Below, one piece after another: positions 1 to 10,685 of a stretch of DNA of 64,000 bases (position 1 is the stretch's first letter; the number at the start of each line of letters is the position of its first letter). The stretch comes from Paramacrobiotus metropolitanus (taxonomy: Eukaryota; Tardigrada; Eutardigrada; Parachela; Macrobiotidae). The DNA lies in NCBI RefSeq assembly GCF_019649055.1, contig NW_026570319.1, positions 248,001-312,000 on the forward strand, read 5' to 3'. Under the pieces are notes generated by a model. The model did no database searches, was not told where the DNA came from, and saw only the letters and a program-made list of their open reading frames with translations. The translations under genes were made by a program, and so were the position numbers.

Positions 1-9
1 CGGACGGGC

Positions 10-425
10 TTGTACATACTTTGTATAGAAGATGCTGTAAAGGCTTACCGTGATCCATATGAGCTAAGAACTTTGTTTGTTTTGCTAATCACCGAAGGAG
101 CGCCAGCTCGTACAATCGATTCAAGGAAGAAATGCACCGCAATTTCCGAATTTTCGGCCAATTACAGACAGATCGAACTGAGCAAAAGTTATTGCAAGAA
201 ATCGGATTAAGACTTGACCATACTTCAAAGATATTAATGGATTTCGGACTTCCTGATGTATCTTATGACTCATCCAAGGCCTACAACATCGGAGTACAAA
301 AGGAACGATCAGCACAGCAACAGGTCACCTTTAATAGCCAGCAACGTGTCACATTTAACACAATAATCGACTACGCTGTTAACGGAATACCTGGGTGCTT
401 TTGTGTTGACGGTAGCGCTGGAGAA
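10..425 (+). pseudogene. Helitron (PIF1-like) helicase fragment, frameshifted
   Basis: The first frame reads DPYELRTLFVLLITEGAPA, the conserved segment upstream of the helicase domain in Helitron Rep-helicase proteins. At about 115-130 the reading switches by one base (RFKEEMHRNF) and continues to QRVTFNTIIDYAVNGIPGCF followed by VDGSAG, where the Walker A loop of a PIF1-type helicase (FxVDGPGGTGKT) is expected. The match stops there: the rest of Walker A and all later helicase motifs are absent. In family terms this would unwind DNA during rolling-circle transposition; here it is a truncated, frameshifted relic. The window starts inside it, so upstream Rep domains may lie outside. Confidence 0.75.
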
Positions 426-826
426 GTACGGGCACAAGTGTGCAAGTACGGGTTAAGAATTGGTACGAGTAAACGTACGAGTAGTCAAATAGGACTGCAT
501 TTTATTATTTTTATTGGTACCTAAGCAACAAACTGATACGGTGTACTACCTAATACTTTAAACTATTGCTCTGCAATAACTGCAGCTTTCAAGACTCCAA
601 GAAATTCTACGCTGAATTTAAGTCCACGTACAACATGTAATAGTCGTGTACGTAAACGATACATTTATTGCAACGTAAACTAAATGATAGCGCTCCGTAT
701 ACTACACTATCATACAACTTTTGTTTAATCACATAACATAAAAGATATTATACCGCAAAATATTGAGAACAAACCCAAACGCAACTTTTTCCCTTAAAAC
801 CAGTCCTTAAAGGTCATCACACAAGC
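426..826. other. intergenic, nothing recognised
   Basis: AT-rich stretch between the helicase fragment and the OB-fold gene remnant. No ORF, repeat or RNA gene is recognisable. It might hold the upstream region of the next gene, but no promoter element can be defended. Confidence 0.4.
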
Positions 827-2110
827 ATGGACTTCGGTATTTTCTCCTCTAATCCCAACAGCAAACCGGAATTCCAGAACTGTACTGTCCAGATAAAAGT
901 AAGAAAACAGTTAATTTAATTCGGAAGTAATTCAATTAAAAGTACAGGAGACAGTTTTCGTTTAAACCTTTCTAACAATTACATTCCTATAAACAAAGTG
1001 TTTCGTTTTTGTAGGCCTGCGACGTCAAGGCCAATTACATGCTTATAACGCTGTGGGAGGGAGCAACTACCTTTCCAGCCAGGCTTACTGAAGAGAATAA
1101 TCTTTCTCCTAAAGACCTAGTATACGCTCAAGTTCAGTTCGCCAGTGTTATACACTTATCGTAAGTGTACTGAAACATGAAGTTCCTCATTGCATTCAAA
1201 TAAAAACGTTAAGATTACTTCCAGAGATCGCACAGTTGTGAAGAACAAGACAATTGCAAGAACTCCAGCTCAGTCTCAGTGTGCCTTAATTCCGTTACCA
1301 GATGACTTTGTGCATAAGATCCATCCTGTGCCTCCAACCGATACGATCCATGACTTTACTACTATTCAATCTGCAACATCTGATGATTACAGGAACACAC
1401 ACTGTAGGAGTACGCATAAATAACCTTACAAAGTTCAGATGAAATTATTCTTTTCCGTACAAAACAGGTTTATCTAAGCGCTGTTAATAGGAAAATTATA
1501 CGTATCATATAATTTTAGTGTGATCCAACTGATCCTTATATCAATTAAGAAGCCCTACACCGCTTCAAATGGAAAGCAAATAGTTAACATTGTAGTCGGT
1601 GACCGGACAGGCACTATTAATGGTGCAGTATCGATAATGCCATCACCCAGCTTCATATTGCAAAGTACCAACCTGGCGACGTATGCGTTTCTGCCTATCA
1701 TTTATATTGTAACACTAATTATACATTAGTACTTATTATATTATTGTCATTGTTTTTAGTTACTTCAATTCCGCAATGTATCCATCCGACCCAATCAAAA
1801 ACAACACCAGCGCTGGGCGACATCGCAGCTCCAAATTAAATTCAACAACAACTCACGATCGCCAAAGTGAAAGGACAATTGCTACTACCGCCTCTTGCAG
1901 AGCTGGAAAGCTACTTAAAACGCCCAGCTCTAGCAAAAAGTCACAATTTTATTTGCCTAGAAATTTTCAAAGAGCTACTATAATATCCCATTAGGTTTCA
2001 TGGCATTTTTCGATTCGGTTATCTCAGCAAAAGAACAGCAAGGAGTTACTGTTCTTTCGGTATTGGATTACAGCATTTCCGCCCCAGTAGAAATTGAAGT
2101 GGAGCTTCCA
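827..2110 (+). pseudogene. decayed OB-fold (RPA/SOSS-B/POT1-like) ssDNA-binding protein gene with short introns
   Basis: Exon-like pieces follow one another on the plus strand: 827-898 (ATG, 24 codons), a GT-AG intron 899-1014, exon 1015-1160 containing LITLWEGATTFPARL, a 64-bp GT-AG intron 1161-1224, then an exon from 1225 kept in phase. A later exon from 1519 reads KKPYTASNGKQIVNIVVGDR then TGTINGAV, a classic OB-fold strand pattern (V-x-D-x-T-G-x-I) shared by SOSS-B, RPA and POT1. After a one-base slip come DNAITQLHIAKYQPGD and, past a possible intron, FRNVSIRP and LQIKFNNN, resembling the end of an RPA DNA-binding domain. At least two frame changes (about 1630 and 1860) suggest decay or assembly errors. 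Plant Helitrons carry RPA-like genes, so it may belong to the adjacent Helitron remnant; a host gene is equally possible. Confidence 0.45.
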
Positions 2111-2827
2111 ATGGTACACAAAAATTCTTCCATCAATTTATTAATAAATTTAAATACTCCTTACTAATAATCCTCTTTATTCACTTAGGCGGAACTTTTC
2201 AATGCATATAATGAAAAAAAATTTGCATTTTCCAAAACCTTTCAACTGAAAGCCGCAAACTGAGGTGCAAAAATCAAGAAACAATTATTTGGAGTTTGGA
2301 TCGATACCGGTAAGGCAGTAAACTTAATAAAAATCAAACATTTGATAACTCCCTTGCTCCCGGTTTTTTTGGCACCTGGCGCAGAATCAGAGCCCGCACG
2401 AGCCCTCGTCTGCAATTTAATCGCTGCGAATTATCTGTACATTGACGATTAACACTTCCTCGACCATCTTTCTCCTGAAAAAATACAACCACCTACCAGC
2501 AAAAACAAATTCCCTTCTCGCACATCTTCGACTACCTCGACCGAAAAGAAAAAACAGCTGAAAGAAAACTACAAGCAAAATAAAAAACGCAAACCGCGCT
2601 CTCCAAAAACGATAAAGTTTTCTACTTATTTTGTACGGCAAAATTAATGTACAAAAATGTTTTGTACGGTAATTTAGTTTTCTACATAATTTTTTCATAA
2701 ATCGAAAACACTCCGAATTCGAATAAAGTTAACTAAAATCTTACAAGGAATGGCAATTTTCAAAATTCTGTCAAAATGTGATCCAAGATCACAAGGAATC
2801 CGAAGGCGAAGCCGGAGGGCTTACTTG
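2111..2827. other. intergenic, nothing recognised
   Basis: No ORF with coding character and no known repeat. It is AT-rich with purine runs near 2500-2590 and ends at the TA target of the Tc1/mariner-like element. Confidence 0.35.
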
Positions 2828-3774
2828 TACACCCTGTTCACGCCAAGTTGGCGGCATGGCATTCTGATTTTTTGCCAGATTATGTCGCGCATGTTTTCCA
2901 GATCTCTTTATAGTTTCTGGTGCAGTTTTTTTTTGCGCATTTAGTAAACAAAAATTCAATCGGTTTTCGATTGCGATGCCACGAGAAACACCTTCCGAAG
3001 CAAAGGCATCGATGGAATGAGTCATGGCAGTGCTGAAACACAATTCAATTCTGCCAGAAATTCAGGAATGACTTTAGGCGCTTGGAATTAAGGCCAGTTT
3101 GGGGATCCCTAAGAGAGTACTTCGTGAACAAAAACTAAAAGTCAACGGCTAGACGTAACCTGCAAATCGCCAAGGGGAGCAAAAACGTTTTTTCGCCAAA
3201 ACAAGGCGCTCACTGAAAAAAGGGATGATGTCCATTGAAAACTGTTACAATGGAAGGTCGCGCGCTTATGCTGAAGATGCTAGTGAAAAAGGTAATGCCC
3301 AATACCTCGTGAATCGTATTTTGTGGTGATTGTTAAAGGAGGGCTTCTCTCGGCTGTATGGTGACCTCGCGAAGGAGGTCGTCCTACAGTCTGGCCACGC
3401 CCACCGTTATACCGGTACCCTGACCCAGGAGTAGCATCAAGTTAATGATGTGCAGTGCATCCCAAAGGGCCAATGGATGGCCAAGTCAACAGATTTGGCG
3501 TCTTTGGATTTTGTTATAAACGGGAATTTAGAACGAATTTTATGTTGGAGGGACGAAACCGCGACAGCTGAACTGCAGCGCATTTTGAAAGTGGTCTGCT
3601 CTAGTTTTAAAATTCCTGTAATTCATAACAAGCTCAAATCTGGGAAACTCCAGTTGCAAATGGTGTTGGATAGATTCAGTTATCACATTAAAATTTAACA
3701 AAGTAAATTTATGGACTAGTGGTTCATGGGAATTTTTTAAATGGATGCCGCCAACTTGGCGTGGACAAGGTGTA
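2828..3774 (+). mobile_element. degenerate Tc1/mariner-like DNA transposon with TIRs and TA target duplication
   Basis: Inverted termini of about 30 bp are visible: the left begins CACCCTGTTCACGCCAAGTT after TA at 2828-2829, and the right ends AACTTGGCGTGGACAAGGTG before TA at 3773-3774. Between them the plus strand holds transposase debris. An ATG near 2975 (MPRETPSEAKAS) is followed by many stops. Around 3450-3695 an open segment reads IPKGQWMAKSTDLASLDFVI, matching the late-domain motif (PP.SPDL.PLDF..W) that carries the last acidic residue of the mariner/Tc1 triad. At about 940 bp it is shorter than a typical 1.3-kb element and is inactivated by stops. Superfamily assignment is firm; the subfamily is not resolved. 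Confidence 0.75.
3450..3698 (+). pseudogene. C-terminal transposase remnant of the Tc1/mariner-like element
   Basis: An 82-codon open segment inside the element. STDLASLDF sits where mariner/Tc1 transposases have their third catalytic acidic region; it is followed by NGNLERILCWRDE and a K/L-rich end (LKSGKLQLQMVLDRF), the usual C-terminal helices. Catalytic residues upstream are lost among stop codons, so no active enzyme is predicted. Confidence 0.6.
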
Positions 3775-4681
3775 TATACATATTATGCACTCATTTAAGT
3801 TTTTGGGCTACGCCTTTGTTGACCTATTGACTCTTGAAGATGAGATCATGATTTCATCGGCAAAAGTGCAAAATGATTCACAATTACCCAATGAAAATTA
3901 GACACTATCGCTCAAAAATTAGGGTATGAGGTACTACCCACCATCCAATACCATCATTAGCGTTACATCCAATATCCTCAAACGGTTTAACACGCGGCAA
4001 AGTGCCCTGTTGTTGTTTGCACTTTCTCACAGTTGCAATAGTTATGGTCCTTCCCCGCATTCCCTCATTCCATGCGGCATTCCATCCATTCAGCGGCCCA
4101 GCATTGCACAGTCAAAGCTATTTTCATCAAAGAATTGTGGTTAATAATCACTGAATATTGAAGACATAAGGACTCGTATAACACAGCTTTGAGTAAAAAT
4201 TTTTCTGTTGTACATGTCGGATTTCATGTACAATTAAATGTGGCATTCAATTATGGTTAATTTACTTGAGCGGAAGTGATTCTTTTGTATTCTACTGGCG
4301 CTCATTGCTTAGCAACAGTCTTGTGGTGGGTTGTAGTCCAGAAACGTGCTTACAGATTGTCAAGTTATTCGAAGTCTCAGAACAGTTGCGGCTGCATCCT
4401 GAATTTATGTAGTTCTGGTTTGCATGGTTTTTTCTTTGCATGGTTTGAAATGTTGTGGCTAAAATTGTGCAGTTCTACGAACTTCAGAAAGTTAATGTGC
4501 AAATATTTCGATAATTTGTATATTACCGCCTGCGTGTCCTACGACAAATTTACGGACGTTCCTATTCACGTCGTTGTGATTGACGATCTATAAATAAGTT
4601 CCAGTTGTATATTCCTGCTTATATCTATATATTTCACATTTAACCGGTATATATTTATCTCTCCGCTCCCTTATCATTCTC
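3775..4681. other. region without recognised gene
   Basis: Several short ORFs (for example 3926-4144 and 4276-4593) show no recognisable motif and no codon-level sign of selection. It may be the 5' untranslated or terminal part of the following DIRS-like element, but no repeat partner is present in the window to test that. Confidence 0.3.
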
Positions 4682-4708
4682 TTGTTTTGCAATTATATTA
4701 CTTTTCTG

Positions 4709-5893
4709 ATGGCACCGCAACCTGACGTTCCAAACCGCGGACGCGGGCGACCACGTGGCACCGGTCGCGGAATTACGCGACGCAAGCGGCTTGCAGGAAG
4801 ACGTGTGGGTGTTAGTCAAGGTGTCACAAAAAAGAAACCAACGGTGGAAGAAGAACTTGCTCAGTTAAAAAAGCAAATTTCCGACCTATCGACGTGGGTA
4901 GCGACCGTCTTCCCTGCTGCTGATGATAGTGTCCGATCCTTCTCACCAGGAACTCGCAAGATTCGAATCCAGGATGCCGGCAAAGTAAATGCACCGCAGC
5001 TCCACCTACGGGACATGTCTCCTGTTTCCGATCCAGGTAAAGATTTCAATACAGATGGCGCTACTGAGATCGAATTCATTGGTACTAGTAGTGCTACAGC
5101 CGTAACCCGAAAAGCTGCAGCAGTACTTGAGGCTTTACCGCAGAACGTTAAGAGTCTCCTGCTACCAGTTGAAAACACTCTGCTGCCGAATCTGTTCAGA
5201 AAAAAGGAATTCGTCCATCTTCCCGATCTACTACTGCTCAGCTGTGCTCCTCAAGTGCCGTCTACATAAAAAAATCCAGCTGGTAAAAGCGTGCAGATTC
5301 GAGACTTTAATCAGTGGATGAGAGCGTTTTCAGTGCTGAAAATGTATCGGTGTGCCATATACCCTGAGCTGGACTTACCCATGATGAAGTACGTAGACCA
5401 CATCGCGCAGATAGCGGCACTGAAAGGAATCTCTACTGACCAGTGGCTTGCCTACGACCGGCAGTTCCGGCTAGCTGTGTGCCGTAATCCGGACGATGCA
5501 ATGCAGTGGGCACGCAGAAACGATGATGCTTATACCAAGTATTTAATGCAACCACTTGGGCATGACGCTGGTCAACCCACAGGCGGTGTAGTGAAAAATA
5601 CTGTGGTTCAGTGCTATAATTGTTTAGAATTCGGACACATCAGACCTGAATGTCCGACATTGCACAACAGCACCAGCAACCGTCGTTCTTCATGGGTTGG
5701 GCAGTCGTTTCTCAGCCTCCCTGCTGGTAGCGGGGGAGCAAAAGTTGACAAAGTGTGCCACCTCTGGAATAAAGGTCACTGCACTGCCGGTTTGTTCTGT
5801 CGATATGGTCGTCAACACCGGTGCGCCAACTGTCGCCAACGTGAACACCGCGATTTCCAGTGCAAATCAAAAGCAAGCAACAGTGCCCAGTAA
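4709..5893 (+). pseudogene. gag of the DIRS-like element (two frames)
   Basis: Starting at MAPQPDVPNRGRGRPRG, an R/G-rich head contains an AT-hook-like RGRPRG and a short coiled segment (EEELAQLKKQISDL). After a frame change near 5265 the second part runs from about 5274. It holds the capsid-like stretch (FNQWMRAFSVLKMYRCAIYP), then a CCHC knuckle, CYNCLEFGHIRPEC (C-x2-C-x4-H-x4-C), near 5614-5655. Next is a second Cys/His cluster, CHLWNKGHCTAGLFC then HRCANC and EHRDFQC, of the kind found in DIRS-type Gag proteins. The expected role is binding element RNA and forming particles. The single frame break makes it a pseudogene as written, though an assembly error could do the same. Confidence 0.65.
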
Positions 5894-6039
5894 TATCATC
5901 ACACCGTTGAAAGCTGAAGCTTTTGCAAGCCACCTCAGCGAACACATAGATCAGGAGTACGTCGCATATATACTGCACATATTACGACACGGAGCAGATA
6001 TCGGCTATTGTGGCCCTAATCGAAGCTTGTCCACGCCTT
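5880..6039 (+). pseudogene. pol linker of the DIRS-like element, left part
   Basis: The reading ITPLKAEAFASHLSEHIDQE leads to YVAYILHILRHGADIGYCGP and NRSLSTP, the conserved lead-in to reverse transcriptase in DIRS-group Pol proteins. It stops matching at 6040, exactly where the foldback element begins. The protein resumes beyond 6870 with TPNAASARMYSEHLQAQ, so both halves belonged to one ORF before the insertion. Confidence 0.65.
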
Positions 6040-6870
6040 TAGCCGGCAAACATGTTGGCCTGTTGACTGTTGGCGAGCCCGGCAGGAAAGTGGTTTTCCT
6101 CCCATAGATCTGCCGAAATGCGCCCACACTTCTGCCGACCCGACCCTATGCATTGCCTATGGGAACTCCAATAGATCAGCCGAACCGGCGCAACAGTGAA
6201 CTTGACACTTCTAATGAGCGCGAGCAGCTGCTGTATGCATAGCGCGGGCAGCTGCAACATCAGATGCAGCTGCCTCGGCACACTTTATCGACAAATGACG
6301 ACAATAAATCAGAGAAGTGCGCGACCTGTATTAATGTCAAGCTTAATTTTTGCCAACTACAGATAGGTGAGTTTGTTTGTTACTGTGAACTGTGAAGTGT
6401 TCTAATTAAGTTCTAATTAATCTCACAGACTAAGCAAAATAAAATTGTATATTACTGTTTATCCTTTGTCTTTTCTTAAAATTTTTTATGATATAAAAAT
6501 TAATAGTTAGCCTTGCTTTGCAAGGCTAAAATTAAACCCCCAAAACATCAAAGTATTTCGGAAACAACTTTACCACCAATAGATTGGCCGCACTGCGTCA
6601 ATAGCCCTGCCGACCCGATACTATGCATTATTGTCTATGGTAACTCCAATAGATCTGCCAGACAGGCGCAAAAGTGAAATTAGAAATTGCGCTCATTAGA
6701 AGTGTCAAGTTCACTGTTGCGCCGGTTCGGCTGATCTATTGGAGTTCCCATAGGCAATGCATAGGGTCGGGTCGGCAGAAGTGTGAGCGCATTTCGGCAG
6801 ATCTATGGGAGGAAAACCACTTTCCTGCCGGGCTCGCCAACAGTCAACAGGCCAACATGTTTGCCGGCTA
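6040..6870. mobile_element. foldback (MULE-like?) element with 182-bp inverted arms inside DIRS pol
   Basis: The left arm 6040-6221 (TAGCCGGCAAACATGTTGGC at the tip) is nearly identical to the reverse complement of 6689-6870. Flanking DNA on both sides contains CACGCCT (left ...CCACGCCTT, right CACACGCCTA...), a rough 8-9-bp target duplication, and the interrupted Pol protein lines up when the block is removed. Long terminal inverted repeats plus a 8-10-bp duplication fit a Mutator-like or foldback non-autonomous element. The roughly 470-bp loop holds no ORF; near 6590-6690 it contains a partial, diverged extra copy of the arm in the orientation of the left arm. Confidence 0.75.
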
Positions 6871-7712
6871 CACACGCCTAATGCCGCATCTGCACGCATG
6901 TATTCGGAGCATTTACAAGCGCAGAATAATACAGAGATATCCTTGTTGCATTCAGTGGGTCCATTCACCAGTCCGCCATTCCCAGTCTTCATCGTTACTC
7001 GTTAGGTGAACGGCCAAAGCCGGACGGCGTTCTGCACTGTGGATGATGCTGTACGCATGCTTATAAAGCTGGGAGTAGGCGCGTTCATGGCAAAGTTCGA
7101 CCTCCAGATGCTTTTCGACTTGTCCCTGTCAGACCTGCTGACTGGCACTTATTGGGTTATATGTGCAATGGTTATTACTATTTCGATATTGTCCTTCCTT
7201 TCGGTTCTCGCTCTTCACCGTTTCTATTCTGTCTAATCTCAAACGCGGTACACTGGATTTTTGTGAATGTTAGTGGCCATATCTTTATGTTGCACTACCT
7301 TGATGATTTCTTTCTTGCAACACCTCCTAATAAGCAACTCTGTTCCACGCTTATGATTAAATTTACTGAATTGTGCACAGCGCTTGGTGTCCCTCTGGCT
7401 ACTAAGAAAACTAAAGGCCCGTCTACCACTTTGAAATTTCTCGGAATTGTACTTGATTCCGCGGCACAAACACTTAGTTTACCGCATGGAAAACTGAACG
7501 AAATCATTGCTCTTCTTAACACGTGGAAGTCTAAAACCGCATGCAACCGTACCGAACTACAAAGCTTAATAGGCTCTCCTATGTTCGCCTCTAAATGCGT
7601 GCCCGTTGGTCGGCTGTTTACAAGACGGCTTATTTCGCAATTGTCACTGGTCAAGAGTGCAACCAAAACCGAAGTAAGGCTCGGTGAAGATTTCCAGAGA
7701 GATGTTGACTAG
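6871..7712 (+). pseudogene. reverse transcriptase of the DIRS-like element
   Basis: The reading runs MYSEHLQAQNNTEISLLHSV then GPFTSPPFPVF, stops near 7003, then continues in a shifted frame as CTVDDAVRMLIKLGVGAFMA then KFDLQM (palm motif with the first Asp). A frame change near 7150 leads to GYMCNGYYYFDIVLPFGSRS and the active-site box MLHYLDDFFLA at about 7290-7320, then ATKKTKGPSTTLKFLGIVLD (thumb side). The order and wording follow the DIRS/Ngaro branch rather than Gypsy. A TAG at about 7709-7711 separates it from the RNase H start. The YxDD aspartates are intact, but the ORF is broken. Confidence 0.7.
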
Positions 7713-7860
7713 TGGCTCGAATTCCTCCCGAAATGGAATGGAACAGCTAAATTTCTAGAACCGGACTGGACTCGTTGTGATACGATTCAGGTATACACTG
7801 ATGCGTCTGCTACCATCGGTTGCGCCGGCTACTTCATGTCAGATTTAATTGCGTTTTAAT
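7713..7860 (+). pseudogene. RNase H start of the DIRS-like element
   Basis: In the same frame as the RT and directly after the TAG codon, the sequence reads WLEFLPKWNGTAKFLEPDWT, then VYTDASATIGCAGYF, the first catalytic-Asp strand (TDAS) of the DIRS-type RNase H. It ends at a TAA near 7857. The remaining RNase H motifs and any recombinase are absent, so the element is 3'-truncated or too decayed to read. Confidence 0.6.
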
Positions 7861-9055
7861 TACTTGTGTGTCGCCCCTTGACACAACGCCGAATTAACTG
7901 AGTACAATAAATAGCGTCGACACTCGACAGTGACGGCGCTTTTTTGGAAGTTGCTGCTGCTGACCAGTCTGGCCTTCGTCATGAGCTGTCCTTCCGGGAT
8001 CCGCGGCTGTCCGTGATCACTCTCCGTACCTTCCTAGGAAGAAGAGCCCCATAAGAGCCGGATTTTGCACTGTGAGGCGCGGCATGATCTGCCGACGTGG
8101 ACGCCGCCGGAAGCGGAGACCTTGCGAAGGGGCAGTACGTATCGAGAAGCCTTCAAAATCCAGATCACCTACTGTACTTTATCAGCGCATTAACCGATGG
8201 TAGGTCACGGTTAAAAATGATTTAATGTTCTTACAATGTTTGCTGTTGCAGCACAGTCACAGCGCCTTTTTATACACGGTGCACAACGATTGATATATAT
8301 TTTCATATAGAATATTTTTTGTACGAGGAACAATTGGGTCGCGTCGGTAGCGTATTTCTTCAGTTTATTTATGCACACATGAGCATTATGCCCCGTGATG
8401 CCGGTTGTGCAGCACCCCAAGGCAGATGGCTGCGTGTCACGTAGCATCGCGTTTTTATGAAGGGAATGATTGAATTTACTGTAGTCCTAATGTCAGCCCA
8501 ATTGAAAACAAGAGCAAGGACACATTTTTTGTTTCGTATGTTGCCTGACATGGCTCTTTAACAATGGGAAAGGCCACTTGCTCTGTGTAAGCTTTCGCGC
8601 TAAGCTTTTTGCTCTGTGTAAGCAAGCGCAAGTCACGTAAAAAGCGTGATGTCATGGCGCGTAAGCAGGTAAACGGTTTGGTAACCGAAGTACTGGGATG
8701 GGTTATCAGCTTACTTATCCGTATAACCGTAGCGCGTCGACGTCGAAGCGCCCTATTTCCCAAAATGCCTTACCTGCACGCCTTACCTATAAAACTCAAT
8801 GTGTTTGGAACGAAAGCACATACCGTGACACAGATGCAAACTTTTAAATAAAAATTAATCTTTTGAAATGGTATCACACTTACCAAATTCGAGAATTAGT
8901 AAAATTTACTTTTGAGTTTCGCTTTGTTGTTCAATTTCCTCCCGGTACGCAACCGCACTCCTTTTGCGATTCGCTGATAATGTTTCGCTGGCTCATCGAC
9001 AACGTTTTATGCTTTTTCCGTTACCCAACGCGCATTGGTTACCGAAATTCAATTG
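7861..9055. other. no recognised gene
   Basis: Mixed-composition DNA without long ORFs. It could hold the decayed end of the DIRS-like element, but no tyrosine-recombinase box was found. Short ORFs at 8609-8851 and 8476-8763 occupy opposite strands of the same DNA and neither resembles a known protein. Confidence 0.35.
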
Positions 9056-9058
9056 ACC

Positions 9059-9230
9059 TATACTATATATATACTATATATATATACCTATACATACTAT
9101 ATATACTATATATATATATATATATATATATTGTATATAGTATGTATAGGTATATATATATATATATATATAAATATATATATACCTATACATACTATAT
9201 ATATACTATATATATACTCCTATTGACCTA
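9059..9230. repeat. AT dinucleotide palindrome
   Basis: A (TA)n tract of about 170 bp contains the block TATACCTATACATACTATA twice in one orientation (near 9085 and 9183) and once inverted between them (TATAGTATGTATAGGTATA near 9135). The strand can therefore fold into hairpins or a cruciform. Near-identical ATTGACCTAT sits at both edges (about 9052 and 9222). Confidence 0.85.
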
Positions 9231-10229
9231 TATTGCTTCGCCGTTCTCCCTTCGGTGCAATATGTAGATCACTCGCCATCGTTCCCACATTTGCTGTATG
9301 TAAAAGAAGATCATTCTGTAGGTTTAGACTGTCATCCGCTGGAAATTGTCCTACGGCGCATTCGCATCATATTTCCCTGGCTTAGAAGATCACGCTGTCG
9401 TTGCATCTAAAGTTTCTTACAGACAGAGCAAAGGATTGGAATTAACGGTTTTGTTTCACTTTTTACACAGAAATCGTAAGCATTATCTACGAGAAGCTAA
9501 AACGGCTCGATTTTCTCTTAGATATCCTACCGAATGACTGTTTGTTATGGAAATTCTTGAAATTGTTTTCTCTTTCTTTTGAAATCTTGCTTGATGGTTT
9601 TCGTTGGAAAATGCGCAAGGTGCAATCGTTCAAATTCTTACGCCTTTTCTGTTTATTGGTCATTTGTTCTTGGCCATTTATTTTTATTGGTCATTCGGTC
9701 CAGGACCGAATGTAAAACAATTTTCGTCCACTGTATTATGCGATACTTCCGCGTGGATGATGCGATTTGTGCCACTAGGCCCGATCAATCCTAGCTGAAC
9801 TTCTCGAGAAAAATATCGCGAAATAAAATGTGAAAGCAGTATGCGTCATTGTTGAATGACGCACTGCAAAAAATGAGAGTGCGTTGGACCAGTAACAAGC
9901 AGTGGATCAGCAAATGAAACGCTAGCACTGACTGCTAAATGAATCGTTCTGCATAAACACAAATGAATTTAATGCAGGGCCGCAGACGCATATTGGTGAC
10001 CATTGTGTAAAGCTCTTTTGGCTATGCTGAACAACGGAGGTGAAAGTGTGTGTGAAATAGAAAACGCAGCTTCAAAGCTACGTTTTGTAATTCGTCTGTG
10101 GATCACGTAGCGGACCAATGAGCGCAGCCGTTAGCTTTCGGCTTGAGAATGTTGTGGTGACAAACTCGCGTTATCTTTCACGGGCGCGCAACGGAGCGTT
10201 GTGCCCCACTTCAGACAAAACATCAGCGG
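9231..10229. other. no recognised gene
   Basis: Short ORFs only (a 63-codon frame at 9346-9537 and two overlapping ones at 9579-9798); none shows a motif. The stretch lies just outside the left end of the large inverted repeat. Confidence 0.35.
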
Positions 10230-10637
10230 AATCTTTACCTCGCGCATGAACTCGTTTACCTACCGTAAATATATTGCTCCTCCGTTTTCCCATCGGTGCC
10301 GAGCAGGCCATGTATGCTCTTGTTTTACGAGACTGTAACACGGAAAACGGACTGTTTGTTTGTTGCATTTCTGCGCATTATGTTTCCGCCTTAATCCGCC
10401 ACTATACCTTCAAACTATCATATACATTTCGCGAAGCCTCTTGAATTTAAAGGATTTGCATCGCGTGGATGCGCGACCGAACTCGTATCCTTTTATTATC
10501 AGCGCCATACAGAATTATTTGAGCTTACCCTTTATAAACGGAGATCATCAAGTGTTGCCACAAATTGATTAGAAACATAAGCGCAGTACATGCGGGGCCG
10601 AACATCGACCCAATAAATTCGCCTGCATTTCGGCATT

Positions 10638-10685
10638 CCCCATCCGGCAATAGTGCAGTCGACTGACTGCAATTTACGGATGGGG
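10638..10685 (-). repeat. dispersed palindromic core, copy 1 (type-1 flank)
   Basis: CCCCATCCG and CGGATGGGG outer arms around an inner TGCAGTC...GACTGCA palindrome. On the plus strand it is preceded by GCATTTCGGCATT and followed by TATGGAGAAA, which defines minus orientation. Its partner in the other arm is 37288-37334. Confidence 0.85.

Larger units (their letters stand above)
4682..7860 (+). mobile_element. DIRS-like retrotransposon, internally disrupted
   Basis: Order on the plus strand: a basic, coiled gag start, CCHC and CCCH-type zinc motifs (to 5893), a linker typical of DIRS-group pol proteins (RHGADIGYCGPNRS, near 5990), then reverse transcriptase with YLDD and an RNase H start (TDASATIGCAGYF near 7810). 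A tyrosine recombinase, which would confirm DIRS, is not visible downstream; the reading dies at about 7858. Frames break at about 5265, 5890, 7150 and 7711. The pol linker is cut by a foldback insertion at 6040-6870. The ends of the element cannot be placed. Confidence 0.65.

Noticed and set aside
7861-8210. Possible tyrosine recombinase of the DIRS-like element
   Set aside because: No conserved R...H-x-x-R...Y pattern could be read in any frame.
8863-9267. 134-codon Tyr/Ile-rich ORF
   Set aside because: Most of it is translated (TA)n repeat.
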